9,693 bases of DNA from Verrucomicrobiales bacterium (GCA_003232855.1 QIKC01000053.1:1-9693); one strand, 5' to 3'. Shown: positions 1-6,611, counted from the stretch's first letter. The notes: generated from the letters alone by a model not told the origin. Numbers and translations are program-made.

Positions 1-421
1 ATACTGACTGCAAGTGATCAGCCCCCAGACCGGGAACACGGAAGACGGTGTCGGCAAACTTGCCCGCACCACGCACTCCTGTGGCGAGCGCCGTTACCAC
101 CTGATCGATAGAGCGCATCGCGCCAAACGCCGGGCTGCCCGCTTCGATCGCCGCACGGTAGGTGGCGATGGTGGATTCGACCAAGGAGGCGATCTGCGTT
201 TCGTCTTCGGCTTTAGGCATCTCACGCGGAAGCGCTGCGGCGGCCACCTGCACGGTCTGGGGGGTGGGGCTTGCGGGGCCGCGGCGCTTCGACTCGTCCG
301 GGGTCATCGCCCTTACTCCTGTGCTAAACGCGGCTTGCCAAGAATTCTCATCGAGATGCAGCGACGCCGTCCCCAACGTCACTGAACACGCCCAAATTAT
401 TCCAATCCGATGCCAAATCAT
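1..421 (-). CDS. Probable secreted protein of unknown function, C-terminus cut by window edge
   Basis: An open frame on the minus strand runs from an ATG at 421-419 to base 1 without a stop (140 residues visible). The N-terminus, MIWHRIGIIWACSVTLGTAS, looks like a signal peptide with a hydrophobic core at about residues 6-18 and a possible cut after TAS. This start lies about 22 nt downstream of the expected transcription start of a good minus-strand promoter (451-479), which supports it, but it has no clear ribosome binding site. An in-frame ATG at 307 has a good AGGAG eight bases upstream and is the alternative start; it would give a cytoplasmic protein. The rest has a Pro/Ala-rich stretch, then a probably helical segment with a TGVRGAGKFADTV motif near residues 116-128. 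I recognise no family. Export is inferred only from the N-terminus. Confidence 0.6.
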   Translation of the reverse strand, partial: MIWHRIGIIWACSVTLGTASLHLDENSWQAAFSTGVRAMTPDESKRRGPASPTPQTVQVAAAALPREMPKAEDETQIASLVESTIATYRAAIEAGSPAFGAMRSIDQVVTALATGVRGAGKFADTVFRVPGLGADHLQSV

Positions 422-450
422 AGTAATCACAGCATAGTATATCGCTAAAA

Positions 451-479
451 ACTATAAAAACCATAACTATTAAGATCAA
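451..479 (-). promoter_or_regulatory. Sigma-70-type promoter for the minus-strand secreted protein gene
   Basis: On the minus strand a -35 box TTGATC (479-474) is followed after exactly 17 bases by a -10 box TATAGT (456-451). The surrounding 425-485 stretch is strongly AT-rich. The expected transcription start is near 444, giving a leader of about 22 nt before the ATG at 421. Both boxes match the consensus at four or five of six positions. This is the best promoter match I found in the window. Confidence 0.5.
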
Positions 480-548
480 TTAAAGACTGGCCGAGTGGCG
501 CAGTATTTGCTAAGCTACTGAACACATTTGCCAACAAAATAAAATCGA

Positions 549-785
549 ATGAGCAGCAAAACTTCAGCGGATCATGGCACGAAGATCGAAACCATGCAGA
601 TTCAGATCGAAACTCTCGTGAAGAGGGTGGCGGATTTGGAAGCGACATTGCAACACGAGCACGAGGATCTGGTGGCGCTCAAGGAGGTCGCTGATGAGGA
701 TCACCGTACGTTACGGGATTTAAAGGGATCGTCCGCGCCGGGCTACCCACCGCCCACACCTGCGCTCACGCCGGTCGGCCTGTGA
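549..785 (+). CDS. Small coiled-coil protein (78 aa), unknown function
   Basis: The 78-residue product is almost entirely one charged helix with heptad-like hydrophobic spacing (I-x2-L-x2-V-x2-L-x3-L) from about residue 13 to 58, followed by a Gly/Pro-rich tail containing PGYPPPTP. There is no signal peptide or membrane segment, so a cytoplasmic oligomer is likely. Size, helix and proline tail recall SlyX-like small proteins, but no diagnostic residues are visible and I do not assign that name. No clear ribosome binding site precedes the ATG. The gene converges on the hslO gene, with only 14 bases between stop codons. An antisense frame at 445-648 overlaps its first third; the coiled-coil pattern makes this strand the better choice. 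Confidence 0.55.
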   Translation: MSSKTSADHGTKIETMQIQIETLVKRVADLEATLQHEHEDLVALKEVADEDHRTLRDLKGSSAPGYPPPTPALTPVGL

Positions 786-799
786 GCGGCGATCTCTAG

Positions 800-1651
800 C
801 TAACCGTTGTCACCTATTCCTCTTTCGAACAGCTCGCGGGTGATGTCGAACTTCGCAGCGCAGCGCGGGCAGTCGATGCGTATCGCGTCATCGTCAGCGA
901 AAACTTCGTCGGCGCCGAGACCCTGTAGCGTTGGGAGAAAACGTTCGAGAGTGCAGCCGCAGTGGTGCCGGTAGTGACGCGTCTCCAGCAAGCTGAGATC
1001 TTCGTCGCCATCGAGCGAACGCACCGCATCGTCGTCGAGCCCGCGCAGCCAGTCTTCATCGCAGTCGGGCTGGGCGGTGATGAAGACGAAATCCTCCTCG
1101 GCGTGGTTGAAGAAACGGGCCAGCCGTTGTTCGCTCTTGGCGTAGTAGCGTTCGACGATCGGGAAGATCGTGTTCCCGGCGAACTCGGTGACACTGCGCT
1201 GCGGTTCTTTCGGGAAATCGGTGGTCTGGGAGATGAACAGGTTTTGCTGGTCTTCGCGGACATTCTCGGTGAAGACGCGACCGACGACGTTCCCGGCGTT
1301 GTTGTCGCCAGTGACGAACAGGTTCATCGGCGGCGTGGCGAAGTGGATCGTCCAAGCGCTGGCCTCGCTCCGCGGTCGCGAGGCCAGATGCAGCGCGCAG
1401 GCGGCGAGCGCGTCTTTCAGCAGCGTGTCGTGAGCCGGGGATGATTTCAGCCCGTGCTGCATCAAGTGCAGGTAGTGATCGAGGTAGAGCGGGCCAAAAT
1501 CGGCGCGCACGGCCAGCGCGTTGCGCCCGCGAACGAAGTAGCAGCGCACTTCGATATCTGCGGACGCGTCGTCATCGGGGATGTTTTCGGGGGAAGTCAC
1601 GAGGGGTGCCTTGCGGCGTCTTTTGCCGGATGCGGGTCGAACCGGGAACAT
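800..1651 (-). CDS. hslO: Hsp33 family redox-regulated molecular chaperone
   Basis: Hsp33 is a cytoplasmic holdase chaperone kept inactive by a zinc ion on four cysteines. Oxidation by peroxide or hypochlorite with unfolding forms disulfides, releases zinc and activates it. Here the C-terminus carries C231-G-C233, then 27 residues, then C261-P-R-C264, matching the family CxC-x27-32-CxxC motif. The preceding part fits the Hsp33 core: residues about 35-190 include the TGDNNAGNVVGR segment and a GNTIFPIVERYY segment. At 283 residues it is close to the usual ~290. An extra basic tail (about residues 1-30, with GKRRRK) precedes the core. The next in-frame ATG is at residue 64, inside the core, so the first ATG is preferred although no Shine-Dalgarno is visible. 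C37, C85 and C197 are additional cysteines of no assigned role. The gene stands alone on its strand. Confidence 0.9.
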   Translation of the reverse strand: MFPVRPASGKRRRKAPLVTSPENIPDDDASADIEVRCYFVRGRNALAVRADFGPLYLDHYLHLMQHGLKSSPAHDTLLKDALAACALHLASRPRSEASAWTIHFATPPMNLFVTGDNNAGNVVGRVFTENVREDQQNLFISQTTDFPKEPQRSVTEFAGNTIFPIVERYYAKSEQRLARFFNHAEEDFVFITAQPDCDEDWLRGLDDDAVRSLDGDEDLSLLETRHYRHHCGCTLERFLPTLQGLGADEVFADDDAIRIDCPRCAAKFDITRELFERGIGDNG

Positions 1652-1673
1652 AGGTTACACACTAGTGGTCGGA

Positions 1674-1819
1674 CAAACCTAAAGTGTCGGATTGAAATCA
1701 AACCGCAGATTACGCGAATTAACACCGATTTATTGGAGGCTTTCGCAGCCTTTTTTCAAATTCGCGTTCATCTGCGTAATCTGCGGTTGCCTCCTCCGCA
1801 ATCCGACAGCTTAGATTTG
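1674..1819. repeat. Long interrupted palindrome, probable dispersed MITE-like or REP-like element
   Basis: Outer arms 1674-1694 and 1799-1819 are inverted repeats matching at 18 of 21 positions, and the innermost 10 bases (TGTCGGATTG / CAATCCGACA) match perfectly. Inner arms 1701-1715 and 1774-1788 (AACCGCAGATTACGC and its complement) match perfectly over 15 bases. The arms continue as GAATT (1716-1720) against AATTC (1759-1763), but the right arm has 10 extra bases between two copies of ACGC. A small hairpin, AGGCT-TTCGC-AGCCT (1737-1751), followed by a run of T sits in the centre. Sequences like the ACCGCAGATTACGC core recur between genes in many Verrucomicrobiota and other environmental genomes (recollection, not searched). 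No coding potential is seen. Confidence 0.7.
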
Positions 1820-1823
1820 GCGA

Positions 1824-1937
1824 ATGCCTTGGAAAATTGTGGCATCGATGGAACAAAAACGGCGATTTGTGAGCTTGGCCGTGAGCGGTCGCTCCACCGT
1901 GACAGAACTCTGTGAGGAGCCGAGTGAATCGGATTGA
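1824..1937 (+). pseudogene. Truncated IS481-family transposase, N-terminal fragment
   Basis: The frame starting at ATG 1824 reads MPWKIVASMEQKRRFVSLAV, then SGRSTVTELCEE, and hits a stop at 1935-1937 after 37 codons. MPWK followed by M-x-x-(K/R)-x-x-F-(V/I) and then ELC is the hallmark start of IS481-family DDE transposases, where the HTH motif (ELCxxFGISRKTGYKW) normally follows. Here identity is lost just after ELCEE, so the second half of the HTH, the catalytic core and the right end of the IS are gone. A left terminal repeat would be expected upstream, probably within 1660-1694, where GTCGGA occurs twice in related contexts. It cannot encode an active transposase. Confidence 0.75.
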
Positions 1938-1943
1938 ATCGAG

Positions 1944-2008
1944 TTGGGCAAATTCAAGCACCTTAAATAATATAATTCTTGATTCTTAAGGCGAAAACTG
2001 ATTACACT
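1944..2008 (+). promoter_or_regulatory. AT-rich promoter region upstream of the TIGR02597-like gene
   Basis: A perfect TATAAT lies at 1971-1976, overlapping TAATAT at 1968-1973. TTGGGC at 1944-1949 is 18 bases from TAATAT. A second possible pair is TTGATT (1979-1984), an 18-base spacer and TACACT (2003-2008). Either would serve the gene starting at 2095. With the first promoter the leader would contain a 6-bp hairpin, ACGTCG/CGACGT (2009-2032). The exact start is uncertain. Confidence 0.4.
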
Positions 2009-2094
2009 ACGTCGGTGATGAAAAATCGACGTCAGGGATGGGTGAGAACGGAGGTTCGGTTGCCTTGGTGCTGTTAGGTAAATTTTTTCGAGTG

Positions 2095-4047
2095 ATGAAG
2101 GGGCGTGTTTTTATAAAAATTTTGAGCTGCTTGGCGTTTTTGGTGGCGGCTCCGTCGGCCAGCGCGCAGGAGACCTTGACGAAGGATCCATTGGTTCCCG
2201 GAGGCCACACCTTTTCTTGGTTTGGAGAGCCGGGTTGGACCTACTTCCTTCAGCATTCCGACAACGCCACGAGCTGGAGCTATTTTCCAGACGTGATCGA
2301 AGTCGGGACATCTGCGATTATCCAGAAATCCTTCATCCTGCCGGGGCCGAGGCAGTTCATCCGCTTCCGCGCCACCGACTACCCGACCGATGACGCGTAC
2401 AACGCCGACTTCGATTCCGACGGGGTGAGCAATATCATCGAACTCGGCGCCGGCACGGATCCAATCGATTTTTTCAATGGGGTAATGCCGGTTCTAACCA
2501 TCGTCGGGGGGCAAGCGCAGCAGGGGGAGGCTGGGTCGCTCTTGCTCAACGATTTGATCGTGCGGGTTGCGCATCCAGATGGCACGCCTTGGAACAATGC
2601 TCCGGTGCGGTTTGATCATCTGGACGGCGGGCTCCAATCGCTGGACGAGGCGATCGTGAATGCGACCGAAATTACGGTTCGGGCGGATGCGGACGGGCAC
2701 GCTGCGATTGGATTTGTGATTCCTTCCGATAGCTCGGTTGGTTCAGGGAGCTTAGTCGCTCGCGCTGCGTCTGATGAGGCCACGTTCGAGTTTCAAGTCA
2801 TCGAACTCAATGTCGAACCGACCCTAGTCATCAGTTATCCTGCCGAAGGGCAACGCTATTCCTTCGATGATGACGTGGATGCTACAGTGGTTCCTACCGA
2901 TCCCGATGGCAGCGTGGTTAGGCTGAAGTTGTTCCTTAACGGCGAACTCGATGCAGACATCGATACGAGTGTTAGTCAAAATTTCGGCCCGGTGAGTCTG
3001 ACAGAGATCGTCTCTGGTTGGAATACGTTGGTAGCAGAGGCGTTCGATGATGATGGCGCCAGTTCAATCGCTGCGACGCACTTTTTCGTTGAGGCGCTGG
3101 TATCTGAGCAGGTTGCGCTGGGGGTGATCGGTGGTGGTATTCTTCGTCCGATTGGTGTCGGAGAGGAGGTTTCAATCGCGGCTCCAGTGGCGCTGCCGGC
3201 AGTCTTTGCGGGCTCGGTGGAGAGCGTTGCCGGAAACGTGATTACGGTGAATGGGGCGCCCGGGTGGAACCCGAGCCGCTTTGCGGATGGATTGCACGCG
3301 GTGACTGTGCTCGAGGGAGAATTTGCCGGAGCGGTGTGGCACATTGATGCCAGCGGAGAGAACACGCTGACGGTGGATTTTGGTGTTGATTTAGCAGACC
3401 TAGTGAGCGGCGACCGCCTTCGGATCGTGCCCGTTTGGACAGTACAAAGCCTCGCCAAATCGGGCGAATCCGTCGAGCTGGAGATCGATGCCGCCACGCC
3501 GGGCACCCATGTATTGGTCGAGGACGCTCAGGGGATCGGTGTCGATAAACCGCCGCTGGCAGAATACTTTGTGGATGCCAATGGCTGGCATGAGGTCGGC
3601 GCTCCGGAGGTCGAGATCGAAGCGGTGATTTTGGACATTTCTGCGGTGATCAGCTTGCAAAACCCGGCAAATGCACCGGCAAAAATTTTCGCCCCGATCG
3701 GAGATGTCTATGATTTTCCGATTGTGTCGAATTTGGTGGCAGACGCGGGGGTGTCCTCTGAGACGCCTTTAGGCGTGATCGCCTCGGCGCCGATTTCCCT
3801 TAATCAGAGTGGATTGCTCGGTGGTGGAATCAACAATGCCGCGCGGCGCCCGAGTGACACGATCACGGTGAGCGATCCAACAGGACACCGGGTGTTTTAC
3901 ATTGATGCGGGGCATTGGAGAGAATTTGGGGCGGGAGCGGCGGATGTCGGCGACGAGGAAATGCTCTTGCCGGGCGCAACGATCGTCGTACACCAGAATG
4001 CAGGCGCTCCATTCACCTCTTGGCTACAGTGGCCGCGTATTCGATAG
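2095..4047 (+). CDS. Secreted multidomain protein: TSP3-like motif, Ig-like domains, C-terminal TIGR02597-like half
   Basis: The ATG at 2095 was chosen because it gives a textbook signal peptide (MKGRVFIKIL, hydrophobic core, cut after SASA at residue ~24). An upstream in-frame ATG at 2038 would add 19 residues in front of it. Neither start has a strong Shine-Dalgarno. Residues ~32-97 form a beta-rich module seen in Verrucomicrobiota surface proteins (SWFGEPGWTYFLQHS). A calcium-type Asp motif, DFDSDGVSNIIELGAGTDP, follows at 105-123. Residues ~133-238 resemble an Ig/invasin-like domain, and ~242-335 a bacterial Ig domain (ISYPAEG, DPDGSVVRLKLFLNG). Residues ~337-650 resemble TIGR02597: FAGSVESVAGNVITVNGAPGW at 371-391, then LRIVPVWTVQSL and GHWREFGAG. 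The function of TIGR02597 proteins is unknown. No C-terminal sorting signal is seen. An exported surface or extracellular role is inferred. Confidence 0.85.
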   Translation: MKGRVFIKILSCLAFLVAAPSASAQETLTKDPLVPGGHTFSWFGEPGWTYFLQHSDNATSWSYFPDVIEVGTSAIIQKSFILPGPRQFIRFRATDYPTDDAYNADFDSDGVSNIIELGAGTDPIDFFNGVMPVLTIVGGQAQQGEAGSLLLNDLIVRVAHPDGTPWNNAPVRFDHLDGGLQSLDEAIVNATEITVRADADGHAAIGFVIPSDSSVGSGSLVARAASDEATFEFQVIELNVEPTLVISYPAEGQRYSFDDDVDATVVPTDPDGSVVRLKLFLNGELDADIDTSVSQNFGPVSLTEIVSGWNTLVAEAFDDDGASSIAATHFFVEALVSEQVALGVIGGGILRPIGVGEEVSIAAPVALPAVFAGSVESVAGNVITVNGAPGWNPSRFADGLHAVTVLEGEFAGAVWHIDASGENTLTVDFGVDLADLVSGDRLRIVPVWTVQSLAKSGESVELEIDAATPGTHVLVEDAQGIGVDKPPLAEYFVDANGWHEVGAPEVEIEAVILDISAVISLQNPANAPAKIFAPIGDVYDFPIVSNLVADAGVSSETPLGVIASAPISLNQSGLLGGGINNAARRPSDTITVSDPTGHRVFYIDAGHWREFGAGAADVGDEEMLLPGATIVVHQNAGAPFTSWLQWPRIR

Positions 4048-4123
4048 AAATTGGTAACCATTCAGGTCTCGAAGAATCGCCCGTCATGTTTAGCAACAAT
4101 CCCAACCCTCACCTCACCAGTAT

Positions 4124-4213
4124 CTTCCACATCGCCCCCCCAGCGAACTGCAAGCCCGCGCGCCAAAAAATCCCTCAAAAATAATTCTGTAAATTTTGTC
4201 AAAAAATTCGTCG
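4124..4213 (+). repeat. Direct repeat copy A (90 bp)
   Basis: It begins CTTCCACATC, continues through CCCAGCGAACTGCAAGCCCG and ends TCAAAAAATTCGTCG. Its last 32 bases (from TAATTCTGTAAATT) match copy B with one mismatch, and its first part matches with several substitutions. The AATTCTGTAAATTNTGTCAAAA core is the type of short motif that recurs between genes in Verrucomicrobiota (recollection only). Confidence 0.75.
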
Positions 4214-4261
4214 ACCACTTTCACGCCAAAAGCGCCGGACACTTTCCTGCGCCGTCCAGTG

Positions 4262-4282
4262 GGACGGAGAGCCTCTCCGTCC
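4262..4282. repeat. Perfect 9-bp hairpin
   Basis: GGACGGAGA (4262-4270), loop GCC, TCTCCGTCC (4274-4282) form a GC-rich perfect stem. No run of T follows on either side, so it is not a classical intrinsic terminator. It may be a dispersed REP-like palindrome and could still stabilise an mRNA end. Confidence 0.7.
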
Positions 4283-4307
4283 GAAATCCCCCAGCTCCCC
4301 CCCCGGA

Positions 4308-4326
4308 GCCGGGTAGACAACCCGGC
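4308..4326. repeat. Perfect 7-bp hairpin
   Basis: GCCGGGT (4308-4314), loop AGACA, ACCCGGC (4320-4326). It stands 25 bases after the first hairpin in a C-rich tract, again without a T-run. The pair probably belongs to one repeat unit. Confidence 0.65.
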
Positions 4327-4358
4327 CTACACCAACCACCCGGTATCTCCGCACCTCC

Positions 4359-4491
4359 CTTCCACATCACCCCCAGCGAACGGCAAGTCCGCGCTCCAAA
4401 ACCTCCCTCAAAAAACTTCGCGCCCCTTCGCGCCCTTCGCGGGCAATCTCCCTCCTAAATAATTCTGTAAATTCTGTCAAAAAATTCGTCG
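4359..4491 (+). repeat. Direct repeat copy B (133 bp) with an internal ~43 bp insertion
   Basis: It starts CTTCCACATCACCCCCAGCG and ends TCAAAAAATTCGTCG like copy A, but carries about 43 extra bases after CCCTCAAAAA. The insertion contains three near-tandem TTCGCG units (TTCGCGCCCC, TTCGCGCCC, TTCGCGGG). The two copies start 235 bases apart, so the region may have arisen by duplication of one composite unit that includes the hairpins. Confidence 0.75.
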
Positions 4492-4502
4492 CTAGGTTTA
4501 AA
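4474..4502 (+). promoter_or_regulatory. Possible weak promoter at the end of repeat copy B
   Basis: CTGTCA (4474-4479) is followed after 17 bases by TTTAAA (4497-4502), ahead of the start at 4536. The match to consensus is modest. In repeat copy A the equivalent hexamer is TTGTCA, closer to a -35 box. This is the only promoter-like pair I see ahead of the three-gene cluster. Confidence 0.2.
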
Positions 4503-4535
4503 TTACGAAAACCCGAAAAATTTACGAGAGGAATC

Positions 4536-6611
4536 ATGAAAGGAGACACATCACTCGCCCTTATCGGAGGCTCCCTGCTGTTGCTGGGTATGCTGCAGCC
4601 GCAGGCTCGTTCGCAGGGCGTGACTTCGGTTTGCGCAAGAGTGAAGATTGAAATCAGCCAGGATATCACGCTCAACCGGCAGGCCTTCGAGGCTCGCCTG
4701 AGAATCGGCAATACGCTGCCGGTCGCGCTGTCGAACGTCGTCGTGTCGCTCTCGTTTAGAGATGAGGAAGACGACGCGGTCCTCGTGACCAGCAATCCTA
4801 ATAACAGCGACCCGGGCGTGGCGTTTTTCGTCCGTGTCGATGGCGATCACCCGGACTCGGTGGCGGTGGCTGGCGAAGAGACCCTGACGTGGACGATCAT
4901 CCCGACCCTTGTTGCTGCCGACTTGAATGCCGATAACGGTACGCCGTACTTTGTTGGCGCTACCTTGACCTACACCGCAAACGGTGAAGATGAATCGGTA
5001 ATCATCGCGCCAGACTTAATCCGGGTGAAGCCGCTGCCTGAGTTCGAGCTGCATTATTTCATCCCTGCGGAAGTTGAAAGCGATAATCCGTTTACGCCGA
5101 TCAGGGAGCCGGCGGTGCCATTCTCACTCGGTTTACGGATCACCAATGTCGGCGCTCCTTCCTCCGATTTCGCCGTCGATTCCGGCCAGCCACAAATCGT
5201 TTCTGACGAGGGCGGAACGGGACTTCAGTTCAGGATTTTAGGCACGCACGTCAATGACATCGCCAGGTCGCCAACGCTGAGAACTCAGGTTGGCGAGATA
5301 GGCACCGATGAACGGGTGATGGTGCGTTGGGACATGGCGACCGAGGTGTCCGGACGTTTCATCTCTTTTACTGCGCTGGTAAGTCATGCGGACGAACTCG
5401 GTGGTGCGGTGACGGCGTTGATCCCGAACGCGCCGGTAACTCATTTGTTGGTGCGCCCAGTCATCAACGATTTGCCCGGGCGGGATGGGATTGTCGATTT
5501 TCTCGCATGGTCTGGGACGGATCCGCAACTCGATGAACTGGTTGTTTATGAGTCCGATAGAGGAGCGCTGGACGTGGTGTTGCCAGCAGAAAATCGCCTT
5601 ATTGACAGTCACTCGCTCAGCCAGTCAGGTAGCAATTACCAGGTGACGCTCTCTTCATTGGCGGCGATTTCACCCTTCTACCTGCGCACGATTGACCCGA
5701 CTGGAGGGGCGTTGCCTGTGGAGCGGGTGGTGCGTTCGGACGGGAAAATACTCAATCGGGAAAACGTTTGGCAGACTTCCTACCTGCCTCCGGCTGGCGG
5801 CGGAACGCCAGAACCAGTGCATGAATTTCATCTGTTCGACGTCAACGCGCAAAGCCAGGTCGCCTCGTTCACTTATACGATCACCTTCGGAGAGGGGGGA
5901 GCGAACCGCGCGCCGGTTTTGGGCTTGCTGGCGGATCAAGTGATCGTCGCTGACGAAGCGTTCACATTGCCTGTTATCGCCAGCGATCCCGATGGCACGA
6001 CACCGGCGCTCGGGCTTGCCTTGCGCCCCTTTGGCTCGAATTTTGCTGATAATCTCAACGGTAGCGGTCAATTTTCCTGGACGCCGACGCTTTCTCAAGT
6101 CGGTGACTATCCACTGACCTTTGTCGCGTCGGATGGGCAGCTGACCACGAGTAGATCGATCACGATTTCGGTCGTGGAATCGGGCATCGACAGTATTGAG
6201 GCTTGGAAGAGCCTGCACGGTCTCGAAGGCATTGCCAACTCTAGCGACGCCGATGCAGATGGGTTCTCCCTACTGTATGAATTCGCTCTGGGGATGGATC
6301 CGGCGCAGTCGAGCGTCCACCAAAAACCGGTGGTGGGAAAAACCGAAATCGGCGGAAATTACTATCTGACCTTTACCTTCACGCAGCGATCCGATCCGGC
6401 GGGACTGGGATTGACTTATTCGGTGTTAGGCGCCGGGCGAACGGATGTTCCGAGCTATCAGTGGATCACGCTTTCCCAGCAGGGGAGTGTTTCACAGGAT
6501 GATGTCGCCAACGGCTTCCAGAGAGTTCAACTGATCGATGATGTGGCGTTGGAAGATTCCGCGAGCGGTCGCTACCTACGCTTGAGGGTCATCTTGGAAG
6601 CGCCAAGATAA
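4536..6611 (+). CDS. Large secreted Ig-like surface protein, first gene of a three-gene cluster
   Basis: GAGAGG ends four bases before the ATG, one of the clearer ribosome binding sites here. Residues 1-27 look like a signal peptide (core LALIGGSLLLLGML, cut near ARS-QG). Residues ~31-455 match, by my recollection, an extracellular module in long surface proteins of Desulfuromonadales and relatives. Landmarks are VCARVKIEI (32-40), LRIGN, NDLPGRDGIVDFLA (311-324), VVYESD (336-341), VERVVRSDGK (395-404) and FHLFDVN (431-437). Its role is not known. Residues ~457-545 resemble a cadherin-like putative Ig domain (NRAPVLGLL, ASDPDG, GQFSWTPTLSQVGDY). A DADADGFSLLYEFALGMDP calcium-type motif (571-589) precedes a C-terminal beta module ending YLRLRVIL, a common ending in Verrucomicrobiota. 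There are no catalytic motifs and a single cysteine (C33). A structural or adhesive role is inferred. Confidence 0.85.
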   Translation: MKGDTSLALIGGSLLLLGMLQPQARSQGVTSVCARVKIEISQDITLNRQAFEARLRIGNTLPVALSNVVVSLSFRDEEDDAVLVTSNPNNSDPGVAFFVRVDGDHPDSVAVAGEETLTWTIIPTLVAADLNADNGTPYFVGATLTYTANGEDESVIIAPDLIRVKPLPEFELHYFIPAEVESDNPFTPIREPAVPFSLGLRITNVGAPSSDFAVDSGQPQIVSDEGGTGLQFRILGTHVNDIARSPTLRTQVGEIGTDERVMVRWDMATEVSGRFISFTALVSHADELGGAVTALIPNAPVTHLLVRPVINDLPGRDGIVDFLAWSGTDPQLDELVVYESDRGALDVVLPAENRLIDSHSLSQSGSNYQVTLSSLAAISPFYLRTIDPTGGALPVERVVRSDGKILNRENVWQTSYLPPAGGGTPEPVHEFHLFDVNAQSQVASFTYTITFGEGGANRAPVLGLLADQVIVADEAFTLPVIASDPDGTTPALGLALRPFGSNFADNLNGSGQFSWTPTLSQVGDYPLTFVASDGQLTTSRSITISVVESGIDSIEAWKSLHGLEGIANSSDADADGFSLLYEFALGMDPAQSSVHQKPVVGKTEIGGNYYLTFTFTQRSDPAGLGLTYSVLGAGRTDVPSYQWITLSQQGSVSQDDVANGFQRVQLIDDVALEDSASGRYLRLRVILEAPR

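Larger units (their letters stand above)
4048..4535. other. Gene-free 488-base spacer built of repeats and hairpins
   Basis: Several frames are open across this stretch, but their translations are low-complexity Pro/Ser/Lys-rich strings with no domain or start signal, so I call no gene. The region holds two diverged direct repeats (4124-4213 and 4359-4491) and two perfect hairpins between them. No T-run terminator follows the upstream stop at 4047. The last ~40 bases are AT-rich and contain the start signals of the next gene. Confidence 0.65.

Noticed and set aside
481..560. tRNA-Ser/Leu-like string TGGCCGAGTGG at 488-498, followed by a CAGTA...TACTG stem around TTGCTAA and a distant ATCGAAT
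   Set aside because: The anticodon-like loop is 10 bases instead of 7, the D arm does not close normally, and there is no acceptor stem or proper T arm. At most it is a decayed remnant, more likely chance.
786..799. Bidirectional terminator between the convergent genes
   Set aside because: Only an imperfect GTGA/TCAC plus CGG/CCG pairing is possible around the gap, with no T-run on either strand.
962..1444. 160-codon plus-strand open frame opposite hslO
   Set aside because: It is antisense to a confident Hsp33 gene, and its translation shows no domain. Open antisense frames are expected in GC-rich genes.
1737..1756. AGGCT-TTCGC-AGCCT hairpin followed by six T, resembling an intrinsic terminator
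   Set aside because: The stem is only 5 bp and no plus-strand gene ends upstream. It lies in the middle of the palindromic element and is better explained as part of it.
2976..3506. 176-codon minus-strand open frame inside the TIGR02597-like gene
   Set aside because: Its translation is a Ser/Thr/Pro-rich string typical of a shadow frame. The plus strand has clear domains and a signal peptide.
4051..4462. Overlapping open frames of 88-135 codons in the repeat-rich spacer
   Set aside because: The translations are low-complexity and derive from repeats and hairpins. None has a ribosome binding site or domain.
4048..4535. CRISPR-like array, because of repeated blocks
   Set aside because: There are only two diverged copies of unequal length, no regular spacers and no cas genes nearby.
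5670..6218. 182-codon minus-strand open frame inside the large Ig-like surface protein gene
   Set aside because: Arg-rich, no recognisable motif and no start signals, while the plus-strand frame carries family motifs throughout.
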